The notes beneath the pieces are model-generated. The model was given only the letters and a program-made list of their open reading frames with translations. It was not told where the DNA came from and searched no databases. A stretch of 64,000 nt of DNA, from positions 372,001 through 436,000 of the forward strand of contig NZ_SMFL01000001.1 of NCBI RefSeq assembly GCF_004349265.1. Direction: 5' to 3'. The position numbers were made by a program, and so were the translations under genes. This document shows, in pieces, positions 1-9,203 of the stretch (within the stretch, counting starts at the first letter, position 1; every line of letters begins with the position of its first letter). Origin of the DNA: Dyadobacter psychrotolerans. Lineage in GTDB: Bacteria > Bacteroidota > Bacteroidia > Cytophagales > Spirosomataceae.

Positions 1-1401
1 GATGCCGTAAATACCTATTGGGACTGGGCATACAGGAATATGATCAGACAAAGCAACCTGATCCTGGACAACATCAACAAGCCAAATGTTACACTCAGCC
101 CTGCTGCCAAAGCATCTTTTTCGGGCCAGGCGAAATTTTTCAGAGCTTATGCATACAACATTCTGGCCACATTGTACGGAGGTGTTCCTATCGTAGAAAG
201 CCAGATTTCTGAGCCGAAATTTGATTTCCAGCGGTCTACGAAACTGGAAGTACTTCAATTTGTGAGAAAAGACCTGGAAGAAGCCGCAGTTGATCTGCCG
301 GCTGTGACCAACGAATCAAACGGAAGAATATACAAAGCAGCCGCCAACCATTTACTTTCAGAGGTTTATTTAAGCCTGGGAATGGAAACCGGTGATGTAA
401 CTTTTTATGATAAATCCATAGCCGCCGCCACGACAGTCATTTCCGGCGCGGCAGGAAAATATCAGCTAATGACCCAGCGGTTTGGTGATTTAACAAGACC
501 CGGTGATGTTTTTTCAGATCTTTTCTGGACCAATCAGCAAAATAGGGCATCCGGAAATCTGGAAGTAATATGGGCCTGGCAATTTGAAAGTTTCACATTA
601 GGAGGCGGAACTGGTACCACAGCCGGTATCAACGGAGGTAACAACCATCTCAGGCTTTGGGCTATGGAATACGACAGGATCAGAACACCAAATGCCGTAG
701 CCAATATTTCATCAGATAGTCTTCAGAGAGGAATTGGGGTGCTTATCCCAACGAACTATTTTAAATATGACATCTGGAAACTCGATCCGAAAGACATGAG
801 GAATTCCAGTTACAATATCCGTCGTGAATTTTACTATGACAACCCCGCAGATCCGCAATATTTTGGCAAGAAAATCCTGACTAAAAAAGATGCACAGGGC
901 CGCCTGGTTGTAGCACTTGAAAACGGAACACTTACTACGCAAATACTCGATACGGCACGCATGTACTATCCTTGGATCCGTAAAATTGATGGTTTGGCTT
1001 ACAATAATGATGTGACTGCCGGACGAACTTCAAACGATATTATCGTGATGCGACTCGCTGAAACCTATTTGCTTCGGGCAGAAGCTTACTTCCGAAAAGG
1101 GGACAAAACGCTGGCTGCCGCAGATTTGAATACAATCCGCACCCGTGCCAGAGCGAAACTGATAACCGCACAGGATGTAACAGTTGATTTTATTCTGGAC
1201 GAAAGAGCGCGCGAACTGATCATTGAAGAACCACGCAGGAGAACACTGGCGCGAATGGGTGTTCTGTACGATCGCGTTCGCAAATACAACCCTGCATCAG
1301 CAGGAACCATTAAGCCAAATAATGCTTTATGGCCGCTTCCATTAAAAGTAATTGATTCAAATACAGGATTTAAACTGGACCAAAATCCGGGTTACAATTA
1401 A
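1..1401 (+). CDS. SusD/RagB-family lipoprotein, 3' part (5' end outside window)
   Basis: The reading frame is open from base 1, so the gene begins upstream and 466 residues are visible. SusD-family proteins are surface lipoproteins that bind glycan or other ligands and lid the SusC transporter. Family hallmarks are seen: TPR-like helices early on (a stretch matching AKFFRAYAYN), a region with RLAETYLLRAEAYFRKG near the middle-to-end, and a C-terminal part with DERARELIIEE followed by the closing segment NPGYN. The signal peptide and lipobox cannot be seen because of the truncation. A SusC partner is expected upstream. The next gene starts 51 bases downstream on the same strand, so co-transcription with the FAD oxidoreductase is likely. 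Family assignment is secure; the ligand is unknown. Confidence 0.93.
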   Translation, partial: DAVNTYWDWAYRNMIRQSNLILDNINKPNVTLSPAAKASFSGQAKFFRAYAYNILATLYGGVPIVESQISEPKFDFQRSTKLEVLQFVRKDLEEAAVDLPAVTNESNGRIYKAAANHLLSEVYLSLGMETGDVTFYDKSIAAATTVISGAAGKYQLMTQRFGDLTRPGDVFSDLFWTNQQNRASGNLEVIWAWQFESFTLGGGTGTTAGINGGNNHLRLWAMEYDRIRTPNAVANISSDSLQRGIGVLIPTNYFKYDIWKLDPKDMRNSSYNIRREFYYDNPADPQYFGKKILTKKDAQGRLVVALENGTLTTQILDTARMYYPWIRKIDGLAYNNDVTAGRTSNDIIVMRLAETYLLRAEAYFRKGDKTLAAADLNTIRTRARAKLITAQDVTVDFILDERARELIIEEPRRRTLARMGVLYDRVRKYNPASAGTIKPNNALWPLPLKVIDSNTGFKLDQNPGYN

Positions 1402-1452
1402 CATCGAACAGTTTAGCCAGCATTTTTCACAGCTGTTAAAAAAATCCATCTT

Positions 1453-4400
1453 ATGAACAGAAGAAATTTCCTCAATATAAGTTTGCCCGCCACAGGGGCC
1501 ATCCTGATTGGCACCAGTCTGATACAATCCCAGGCACTGGCCGATATTCACCAGCAGTTTTCAGGCAAAGGTGATTTTGATGCATACGATGTCGTCATCA
1601 ACGGAGCCGGGATGTCGGGTTACTTTGCCGCCATTCATGCAGCAAAAAAAGGGCATAAAGTACTGCTTGTCGAAAAGCGGTCCAGTCCAGGTTATGAGAT
1701 TACAGCCAAGGGAAAATTATGGCTGGGAGCAGATGGCTTTGATAAACTGCGTCCTGAATTTACCCAAGTATTGCTACCTGCGGAAGAAGCTGAGGAATTA
1801 CAGAACAAAACAGGTAAAGGTTTTGGTAACAGCCAGTTTGGTGACGAAGTGCTGCTTTTTTCAGGAAGTGTACGTAAAGGGTTGTTAAAAAGCCTTTTAG
1901 CAAATAAAGTTCACGTATTGATGATGACGGACGTCTGCGGGATTTTGTCGGACGACCAGCAGGTACAGGGTGTGGTTCTCGCCAGCAAACATGGTATCCA
2001 TTCTGTTAAATGCAAGAGTTTTATCGATGCTTCCGATCAGCTGCTTTTCAGTCGCGCGTTGTTGGGGCAACCTTACAAAATCAAAAAAGCAGGTTTTGTA
2101 CTGGAAGTTTTAAAAGCCGATAAACCTCAAAAGAAAAGCCTAAAAGTTACTGATCAGTTTGGTATTTCGGAGGGAAATTTAAAATTTCATCAGGGCAAAA
2201 GATCAGCAGACCAGCTGATGATTGAATTTGAATTCCCTGTTTCTTCGCAAAACCTGGAAGAAATAGAACATCAGGCAAGACTTATTTCCGGAAAACTCGG
2301 CGCAAGTCTGCCGACAATGGACGCCTCGTTGAAAAAGGCAAACATCAATCAGTTTCCCCTTGAAACCTCTATTTATCTTGAAGACAGCAAATTACCGGTT
2401 CCGAAATTAAAAGGTCATTATCTACTGGCAGATTCCGTTAACGAAATAACAGGCAAATCATTACTGCAAACCGAAGCTGCTGCCCAGGCAATCGTAAACG
2501 GACTTAAATTTGGAAAAACAGGTACCAAAATAAAAACCCTGGCAATCATCGGTTCCGAAATTCCTGCCAGCTCACTAACATTTACCGACGTTGATGAGCC
2601 TGGTCTGTCCGTTCCATTGCAGACCTGTGCTTTTAATTATGAACAATTAATTAAAAATAAACAGCAATGCCAGGTTCTGGTAGCAGGCGGCGGAACGGCC
2701 GGTGCACTCGCAGCTTTGGGCGCTGTTGACAAAGGAGCCAACACCATTGTTGTTGATTATTTCAATGATCTTGGCGGCACCAAAACGATGGGCGGTGTGA
2801 TGGGATATTATCACGGAGTGAAAGAACATAAGTTTTTCAAAAAGCAAAACGACGAAGCCGAACGTATTGCTTTTGAAACCAATATGTCCAAAAAAACCGG
2901 CCGTAAACTTTATCATCTTCAGGGAATTACAAAAGGCGGCGGAAGGTTTTTAGCCGGAGCCATGATGTGCGGATCCGTTGTCGGCGGCAACACTTTAAAA
3001 GGAATACTGATTTGCCGTCATGGTAAGCTGGAAGTAATTCAAAGTAACGTAACCGTTGACGGAACGGGCGATGGCGACATTGCAGCCTTTGCAGGAGCAG
3101 CTTTCGCGCTGGGTAGTTCCCGCACCGGCGAAACTCAGAATTACAGTCAATGGGATGTAGCAGCGACAGGAAAGTTACCTTCTGCTACAAACAGGGATTA
3201 TGACATTATCGACAATACAAAAATATCGGAATTACAAAGGGCGCTTTTCCTTTCGCATCACGAGGCGCACCATTACGATTTTCACCCTTTCCTGACCGTG
3301 AGAGAATCCCGCCGTATCGAAGGGATTCACATTCTGGATTTGATTGATGCAGTAGAAGGCAGGCATTTTGAAGATGTACTTGCCCTGGCGAGCAGCGATT
3401 TTGACCCGCATAATACCGGCACTTCGGAGTTTACCAAATGCGGTTTTCTACTCCCCCATTCCAATGATATCACGGTTGAAATTCCTTACAGATGTATCGT
3501 GCCAAAAACTCTGGACGGGCTGCTGATTTCCGGCAGAGGAATAAGTCAGACGCACAATGCTTTGCAATTTACCCGTATGACGGCCGACCTGATCGTGCTG
3601 GGTTACATGACCGGACAGATTGCTGCTGATGTTGCCTGGAAAAATATTCAGCCAAGAAAATATGATGTTTCGCGTCTGCAAAAGGAATGGGCGGACCTCG
3701 GTTATCTTCCTGCCGATTATGCAAAAAAGCCGAAAGGCGATTTGCGAAATGACGATGCCGAAATTAACCGCAGGATTACTGAACTTGCAAAAGGAGCACC
3801 GGAATATTTATATGAATGCAGCAGGCTTCCAAAAGAAAAAGCGCTGCCGCTTTTAACGGCGCAATTTAAAACAGCGCCAACCCCACAAGGTAAGTTACTA
3901 GTTGCCAAAGCACTTGCCTGGTTTGGCAGCACAGAAGGAAATGATTTGATTGAAACGGAATTGAAAGACCTCTTTGCACAGGAACTGGAAATGGGTTATC
4001 CAAAAGGTTATGTTGATGAATATGATTCGATTCGTGGCCGGAAGAAAAACATGCTCGAAGGAATTTTTTGGAAAATAAACCAGAATATTGCTTTGCTGGC
4101 CATGTCGCCCAGTCCGGAAAATAACGACACAATTCAGTACATTATCGAGAATACAGCCTCAGGAGGTGGAATGGTTGAGCGGACGAGTGAATATTACAAC
4201 GGAAGGATCGATTTAAAGATCATTCCCTTTCATAACCGTATTTTAAATTTGTGTTTCTACGCCGACAGGGTTGCTGATCCAAAGTTTATCACCGCATTTG
4301 AAAAACTCTTAACAGACCCAAACATCCGTGGTTTTCAGACAGAAGAATACGACAAAGTACGCTGGCGGGTTTTTGGCGGCGGTTTGGAACTGAACATCGC

Positions 4401-4617
4401 GGCAGCTTTGGCAAGATGCGGGTCCAAAACAGGTTACGATCTTTTGGTAAAGTATCTGGATGATGTTCATTATAATTTCAAAAATTTTGCTGCTTCTGAG
4501 TTAAAAACGCTGACAAAATCGGATTACGGTTTCAATGCGGCGGCGTGGAAAAAGCATACGGCAAAACTGAGTTATCCTCAGCCTGGTCAAAGTCTCAAAG
4601 CTGAAATAGAGGTTTAG
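1453..4617 (+). CDS. Tat-type secreted FAD-dependent oxidoreductase with two FAD-binding cores
   Basis: The N-terminus carries a twin-arginine motif (RRNFL, residues 3-7) followed by a hydrophobic stretch to about residue 30, which suggests Tat export of a folded flavoprotein. Two dinucleotide-binding motifs are visible: GAGMSG at residues 51-56, with an acidic residue (E74) ending the second strand, and GGGTAG at residues 412-417 followed by a GGTKTMGG segment. The second half fits the FAD_oxidored family (PF12831), often found in Bacteroidota polysaccharide loci and sometimes annotated 'xanthan lyase'. Residues from about 750 to 1054 look alpha-helical and HEAT-like and are not part of the flavin core. 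The stop lies 5 bases before the next gene, whose product carries a flavinylation motif. Substrate and electron acceptor are unknown. The duplicated Rossmann core is seen directly; activity of both sites is not established. Confidence 0.85.
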   Translation: MNRRNFLNISLPATGAILIGTSLIQSQALADIHQQFSGKGDFDAYDVVINGAGMSGYFAAIHAAKKGHKVLLVEKRSSPGYEITAKGKLWLGADGFDKLRPEFTQVLLPAEEAEELQNKTGKGFGNSQFGDEVLLFSGSVRKGLLKSLLANKVHVLMMTDVCGILSDDQQVQGVVLASKHGIHSVKCKSFIDASDQLLFSRALLGQPYKIKKAGFVLEVLKADKPQKKSLKVTDQFGISEGNLKFHQGKRSADQLMIEFEFPVSSQNLEEIEHQARLISGKLGASLPTMDASLKKANINQFPLETSIYLEDSKLPVPKLKGHYLLADSVNEITGKSLLQTEAAAQAIVNGLKFGKTGTKIKTLAIIGSEIPASSLTFTDVDEPGLSVPLQTCAFNYEQLIKNKQQCQVLVAGGGTAGALAALGAVDKGANTIVVDYFNDLGGTKTMGGVMGYYHGVKEHKFFKKQNDEAERIAFETNMSKKTGRKLYHLQGITKGGGRFLAGAMMCGSVVGGNTLKGILICRHGKLEVIQSNVTVDGTGDGDIAAFAGAAFALGSSRTGETQNYSQWDVAATGKLPSATNRDYDIIDNTKISELQRALFLSHHEAHHYDFHPFLTVRESRRIEGIHILDLIDAVEGRHFEDVLALASSDFDPHNTGTSEFTKCGFLLPHSNDITVEIPYRCIVPKTLDGLLISGRGISQTHNALQFTRMTADLIVLGYMTGQIAADVAWKNIQPRKYDVSRLQKEWADLGYLPADYAKKPKGDLRNDDAEINRRITELAKGAPEYLYECSRLPKEKALPLLTAQFKTAPTPQGKLLVAKALAWFGSTEGNDLIETELKDLFAQELEMGYPKGYVDEYDSIRGRKKNMLEGIFWKINQNIALLAMSPSPENNDTIQYIIENTASGGGMVERTSEYYNGRIDLKIIPFHNRILNLCFYADRVADPKFITAFEKLLTDPNIRGFQTEEYDKVRWRVFGGGLELNIAAALARCGSKTGYDLLVKYLDDVHYNFKNFAASELKTLTKSDYGFNAAAWKKHTAKLSYPQPGQSLKAEIEV

Positions 4618-4622
4618 ACTTT

Positions 4623-5699
4623 ATGTTCAATATATTTTTAAAAGCGCTGTTAATCAATCTATGCTTTCTGGGAGCCGTATGCTCCCAGACTGAAAGGGCA
4701 TTTTATCAAAGTGAAAATTTAAAAAAAGGCAATCTGAACCCGATGCCTGGTGAATTTTTCATTAAGGATGACAAGCAGGAAAAAGTAGCGGTTGCAGCAC
4801 TTAAGGATGAAAACGAAATGCTGTTTTGGTATCGCCGCGTGGATACGGAAGTTTGTCTAACCGGGGAATGCAACCGGATCGATGTCGGAATTTACTGGGA
4901 TTGTACCGGGAGTTTTTATGGCCTGGAAGTATACCGCGAACCATTGACAAAAACCGACCATAGCAATTTCTTTCCCGCCGATTATACCAAACTGATTTCC
5001 ATCCTGAGTAACGACTGGTCCAGTCTGCGCGAATATGAATTTACCGATCTCCTCGATGAAAAACCAGCTGGTGTGGATGGCATTTCGGGAGCTACCAAAA
5101 GTGAGATTGCCTCCGAGGCCGTGCGTGATGCTGTGTACACCACCTACACAATCTGGCACCTGATCCACCTCGGTGAACAGGAACAGCTAAGTACCTTAAC
5201 GCTGGAATTTTTAAAATCTACCGATCTGATTACCAGGCTGATCAACGACAAGGATAAAAAATACCAGCACTTTCTGCTTGATTTAAGTCAGCAGGGAAAA
5301 CTTCCGCAAACCAGGCAAATACAGGATCTGATTCTAAAAGGTTTAACCACCAGCGACGATGCGGTTTACCGCGATCTTGCCATTAAATCCATTACAAAAC
5401 CAACTCTGGATGATCCCCGTTTTCAAAACGAAATTGGTAAAATTTACTCCACAGCTCAAATCAGTGAGAAAGTGGAGCTTTTGACTTCTTTAAAAACGTT
5501 TAACCTGTCAGACAAAAAACTTTATGAAGCACTGGAAGCAGATCTCAATTCGCAAAATGAGTGGCTTTCGGTTAAGATTCTGAATGTCCTCAAAAACAGC
5601 CCTACCCATACCGACAAAGTGACGTCATTTGCAAAAAGCCTTCTCGAAAGTACCAATGAGTTTGTAAAAAATTCAGCAGCGCTTTTCCTGAATTATTAA
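4623..5699 (+). CDS. Secreted protein with FMN-flavinylation motif and helical-repeat tail
   Basis: This 358-residue protein starts with a hydrophobic export signal (about residues 4-20; a cysteine at 20 makes a lipoprotein possible, but the lipobox is imperfect). Residues 152-160 read DGISGATKS, which matches the D-x-x-(S/T)-G-A-T motif in which ApbE transferases link FMN to the threonine (here T158) in NqrC, RnfG and related FMN-binding domains. Residues about 170-358 form helical repeats of HEAT type, probably a protein-protein platform. It follows the two-core FAD oxidoreductase with a 5-base gap, so an electron relay between the two proteins outside the cytoplasm is a reasonable inference. 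No ApbE gene lies in this window. The overall fold is not one I can name with certainty; the motif is the main evidence. Confidence 0.7.
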   Translation: MFNIFLKALLINLCFLGAVCSQTERAFYQSENLKKGNLNPMPGEFFIKDDKQEKVAVAALKDENEMLFWYRRVDTEVCLTGECNRIDVGIYWDCTGSFYGLEVYREPLTKTDHSNFFPADYTKLISILSNDWSSLREYEFTDLLDEKPAGVDGISGATKSEIASEAVRDAVYTTYTIWHLIHLGEQEQLSTLTLEFLKSTDLITRLINDKDKKYQHFLLDLSQQGKLPQTRQIQDLILKGLTTSDDAVYRDLAIKSITKPTLDDPRFQNEIGKIYSTAQISEKVELLTSLKTFNLSDKKLYEALEADLNSQNEWLSVKILNVLKNSPTHTDKVTSFAKSLLESTNEFVKNSAALFLNY

Positions 5700-5705
5700 A
5701 AGTAG

Positions 5706-5748
5706 AGTCAATCTTCCTCTCTGAACCTTAGTTCAAACTTGACTTTTT
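5706..5748 (+). terminator. Rho-independent terminator after the flavin-redox genes
   Basis: A six-base stem AGTCAA/TTGACT encloses a second small stem GAAC/GTTC and is followed at once by five T residues. It lies 7 bases past the stop codon and separates the upstream operon from the SusC gene. Confidence 0.65.
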
Positions 5749-6003
5749 ACCCTTTCTTGTAACTGATTCTTCACGTACGTAAACTACTTTCCATTTTAAT
5801 AAAAAAGCCATTAGTATAGAATTGCTCGAAAACATAGATTTCAGGCGTAATAGACAATCTTTCAAATTTTTCTTCATATCTATTGATACTTGTGCATTGA
5901 AATGTTAACCGTATGCTTTTACTTTGTCCCATTAAGTATATAGTCTTTATAGATTTATACTTATTTCAATAGTAACCTAAGACTCACGATTAACAATTTA
6001 AGT
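5749..6003. other. Intergenic region ahead of the SusC gene
   Basis: About 255 bases without a supported gene between the terminator and the SusC start. It is AT-rich and presumably holds the promoter of the SusC-SusD-sulfatase operon, but I could not find an exact TTTG / TAnnTTTG pair. No inverted repeat stands out. Confidence 0.5.
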
Positions 6004-9000
6004 ATGTCCCAAAAGTATACAATTTCCTTTACCGGATTGAAAACGGCGTTTCAACTGTTTCTACCGGGTATCATCGTTTTCAATCCTGTTCCATTGCTGG
6101 CAGAAAATCCATCCGGATCAGCAGTTGTTGAAACCGTTATGGAGTATGAAAAGCATTCAGTCACTGAATGGTCAGGAACAGCCAGGCCAAAACTTCGTGT
6201 ATCCAAAGAATTTTCAATAACAGGATCCGTAAAAGACGAACGCGGAGAAGCCTTGCCGGGTGTCAACATTTTAGTAAAGGGTTCCTCACGTGGTGTTACG
6301 ACCGATCAAAACGGGAATTTTACTATCCAGGTCGATACCGATAATCAAACTCTCGTATTTAGTTTCATAGGCTACCAATCGCAGGAGGTACAAATTGGCG
6401 GAAAAACTTCAGTTTCAGTTATTTTAAAAGAAGATGTTTCCCGATTAAATGAAGTGCTTGTAGTTGGATACGGAACACAATCGAAAGCAGAACTCATTGG
6501 CTCAGTTGCGCAGCTAAATGCAGAAAAGATCAACAACCGTACTGTCCCGCAGCTTTCCCAGGGATTGACGGGCCAGCTTCCGGGTGTAAATATCCGGCAG
6601 ACATCCGGCCAGCCCGGATCCGGAGGAACGCAAATACAGATCAGAGGTGTAGGTTCTTTTGGTGCTTCCACGGACCCTTTGATATTGGTGGACGGTATTC
6701 CAACAAGTTCTTTCAATAATATCAATGCCAATGATGTCGAATCGATTTCTGTTTTAAAAGATGCTTCTTCGGCAGCCATTTACGGAGCCCGTGCAGCTAA
6801 CGGAGTAATTCTGGTCACTACAAAAACAGGTAGAGAAGGAAAGCTAAAAGTGTCTTACAACGGTTATGTCGGGGTTCAAAAGATGACCGCAACCCCGCAG
6901 TTTGTAAATTCGGCCAGGTATGCCGAGCTCATGAACGAGGCAATTCCCAATACCTATTCCGAAGCGCAGATCAATTCATTTCGCAGCGGAAGCGATCCGG
7001 ATAACTTCCCAAACAGTAATTTCGTAAAAGCGGCTTTAAAAAACAGTACCATCCAAACGGCACATAACGCAACCATTACAAACGGAAGTGCCAATTCACA
7101 ATATCTGCTTTCGTTCGGTTATCTTCATCAGGATGGAATTGTCGTAAAAAATAAATTTGACCGTTACAATCTGCGTTTGAACCTGACCAATGACCTTAAA
7201 AAAAACCTGAAACTGACAACCCGTATCAGCGGCGTGCAGGCTCTCGACAACCAGCCCGCTCCTCCGGCTACGCTGGATTTTAGCGATATGCTGAATACGA
7301 TCAGCAATGTGGTTCGCTTTGCTCCCATTTACAGCATCAAACAGAGTAACGGCGACTGGGGAACAGGCCTTACAAACAAGGGAACACCGGTTTCTTATCT
7401 GGCGAGTGAGTCATTTTACAAAAGCCGCTCAACGGATCTGGCAGCAAACACACGCCTGGACTGGACTGTTACGGATGGTCTTATCTTATCAGCCTTAGGC
7501 GGATACACACAGCTAACTGAAAGATCAACGCGTTTTTTAGCATCACAAAAACTGACATCAACCATTAATCTCGGACCGTCGTCACTAACCGAGGTTAACA
7601 GCAATAATCGCTACAAAACATTTCAGGGTTTTGCTGATTATAAAAAATCAATTGGCAATCACTCGTTTGGAATTTTGGCAGGATATTCTTTCGAAACGTT
7701 CTTTGAAGAATCGCTGTCGCTAAGCCGTGCCAACCTGCCTTCTAATGCTGTAACTGTAATTAATGCAGGGGATGCAAATTCTCAAACTACCCGCGGTGAC
7801 GCAGGAGAGTGGGCGCTGGAATCTTATTTTGGAAGAGCCCAATACAATTTTGCCCATAAATATTTGCTGGAAGGTACTGTCCGTTATGATGGATCTTCCC
7901 GTTTTCCATCAACCCAAAAGTATGCGGTATTTCCATCCATTGCTGTGGGCTGGCGATTGGGGGAAGAACGTTTTATCAAAGACAATTTTACCTGGCTGAA
8001 TGAATTAAAACTAAAAGCATCGTACGGTGTTCTTGGAAACCAGAACATTGGAAATTACCCTTACCAGAATTTGCTGAACACGGGTTACAATTATGCTTTT
8101 GGCAACACCATTGCAAGCGGTGTGGCGAGAACGACCATTACTGATACAACCCTGCACTGGGAATCTACCCGGACCAAGGATATTGGTATCGAGGTGGGTT
8201 TGTTCAAAAAACTCCTTTCTTTCTCGGCTACCTATTTTGATAAATACACATATGATATCCTGGTTAGTCCTTCGGCAAGTGTTTCCAATGTACTGGGCTT
8301 CACAGTCGGACAGCAGAATTCGGGCAGTTTGTCAAACAAAGGATGGGAGTTCACATTGGAACACCGCCACCGGATTGGTGAATTTTCTTATTCGGTTGGA
8401 GCCAATCTGACCTATCTGAAAAATTCGATTCTTGATCTGGGTGTAGGAAACATCAATCAGCCTAACGGCCTGGTAGGAAACGTAAGTACACTGTTTATCG
8501 GGCAGCCGCTCAATATTTATTATGGTTATGAAACGGATGGGCTGTTTACCAACGAAGCAGATGTTACGGCCTGGGCAAACCAAACAGCAATCGCACCAAA
8601 TGCAAAACCCGGAGACATCCGTTACAAAGACATCAGCGGCCCGGAAGGCGTACCAGACGGCAAAGTTGATGCTACTTACGATAGGAAAGTGCTGGGCAGC
8701 ACCATTCCAAAAATTAATTATGGCATTAACCTGGGTGCCAATTACAAAGGATTTGATTTATCGATCCTTTTGCAGGGCGTTTCGGGCGTGAGCGGTTACC
8801 TGAACAATTATGCAGGATGGGCTTTTTACAACCAGGGAAATGTCCAGCAATGGCAGGCAGACAATCACTGGACTACGAACAATCCAGACAGAAACGCGGC
8901 TTACCCGCGTATGGAAGTGATTACAAATCAGGGAACAAACAATACACTTCAATCTTCCTTCTGGGTATTGAATGGTTCTTTCCTTCGTTTGAAAGCGATA

Positions 9001-9192
9001 CAATTGGGTTATACAATTCCTTCGGTGCTGACGCAAAAGCTTAAAATTGATCATGTGAGGTTATATGCAAACGCTGAAAACCTACATACGTGGAGTCAAT
9101 ACCGTAAAGGCTGGGATCCGGAAATCAACAGCGGAGGAGCTTACTATCCGATTCTTGCAAACTTCACTTTCGGTCTTAACATTACTTTCTGA
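6004..9192 (+). CDS. SusC/RagA-family TonB-linked outer-membrane transporter (no STN domain)
   Basis: This 1062-residue protein is a TonB-dependent active importer of oligosaccharides or other large ligands. After an export signal (about residues 10-33) comes a carboxypeptidase-D-like regulatory domain (about 70-143), then a TonB-box-like segment (VLVVGYGTQ, 151-159), a plug domain ending in the typical DASSAAIYG / ANGVILVTT signatures (about 165-280), and a long beta-barrel finishing in aromatic-rich strands (FTFGLNITF). Unlike the other SusC in this window it lacks an N-terminal STN domain, so it is probably not wired directly to an anti-sigma factor. The partner SusD starts 11 bases downstream and a sulfatase follows. 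The ligand is inferred to be a sulfated glycan. Confidence 0.95.
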   Translation: MSQKYTISFTGLKTAFQLFLPGIIVFNPVPLLAENPSGSAVVETVMEYEKHSVTEWSGTARPKLRVSKEFSITGSVKDERGEALPGVNILVKGSSRGVTTDQNGNFTIQVDTDNQTLVFSFIGYQSQEVQIGGKTSVSVILKEDVSRLNEVLVVGYGTQSKAELIGSVAQLNAEKINNRTVPQLSQGLTGQLPGVNIRQTSGQPGSGGTQIQIRGVGSFGASTDPLILVDGIPTSSFNNINANDVESISVLKDASSAAIYGARAANGVILVTTKTGREGKLKVSYNGYVGVQKMTATPQFVNSARYAELMNEAIPNTYSEAQINSFRSGSDPDNFPNSNFVKAALKNSTIQTAHNATITNGSANSQYLLSFGYLHQDGIVVKNKFDRYNLRLNLTNDLKKNLKLTTRISGVQALDNQPAPPATLDFSDMLNTISNVVRFAPIYSIKQSNGDWGTGLTNKGTPVSYLASESFYKSRSTDLAANTRLDWTVTDGLILSALGGYTQLTERSTRFLASQKLTSTINLGPSSLTEVNSNNRYKTFQGFADYKKSIGNHSFGILAGYSFETFFEESLSLSRANLPSNAVTVINAGDANSQTTRGDAGEWALESYFGRAQYNFAHKYLLEGTVRYDGSSRFPSTQKYAVFPSIAVGWRLGEERFIKDNFTWLNELKLKASYGVLGNQNIGNYPYQNLLNTGYNYAFGNTIASGVARTTITDTTLHWESTRTKDIGIEVGLFKKLLSFSATYFDKYTYDILVSPSASVSNVLGFTVGQQNSGSLSNKGWEFTLEHRHRIGEFSYSVGANLTYLKNSILDLGVGNINQPNGLVGNVSTLFIGQPLNIYYGYETDGLFTNEADVTAWANQTAIAPNAKPGDIRYKDISGPEGVPDGKVDATYDRKVLGSTIPKINYGINLGANYKGFDLSILLQGVSGVSGYLNNYAGWAFYNQGNVQQWQADNHWTTNNPDRNAAYPRMEVITNQGTNNTLQSSFWVLNGSFLRLKAIQLGYTIPSVLTQKLKIDHVRLYANAENLHTWSQYRKGWDPEINSGGAYYPILANFTFGLNITF

Positions 9193-9203
9193 TATTATTA
9201 AAA

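Noticed and set aside
6372..6779. 135-codon minus-strand frame in the SusC gene
   Set aside because: Shadow of the plug-domain coding sequence; no independent support.
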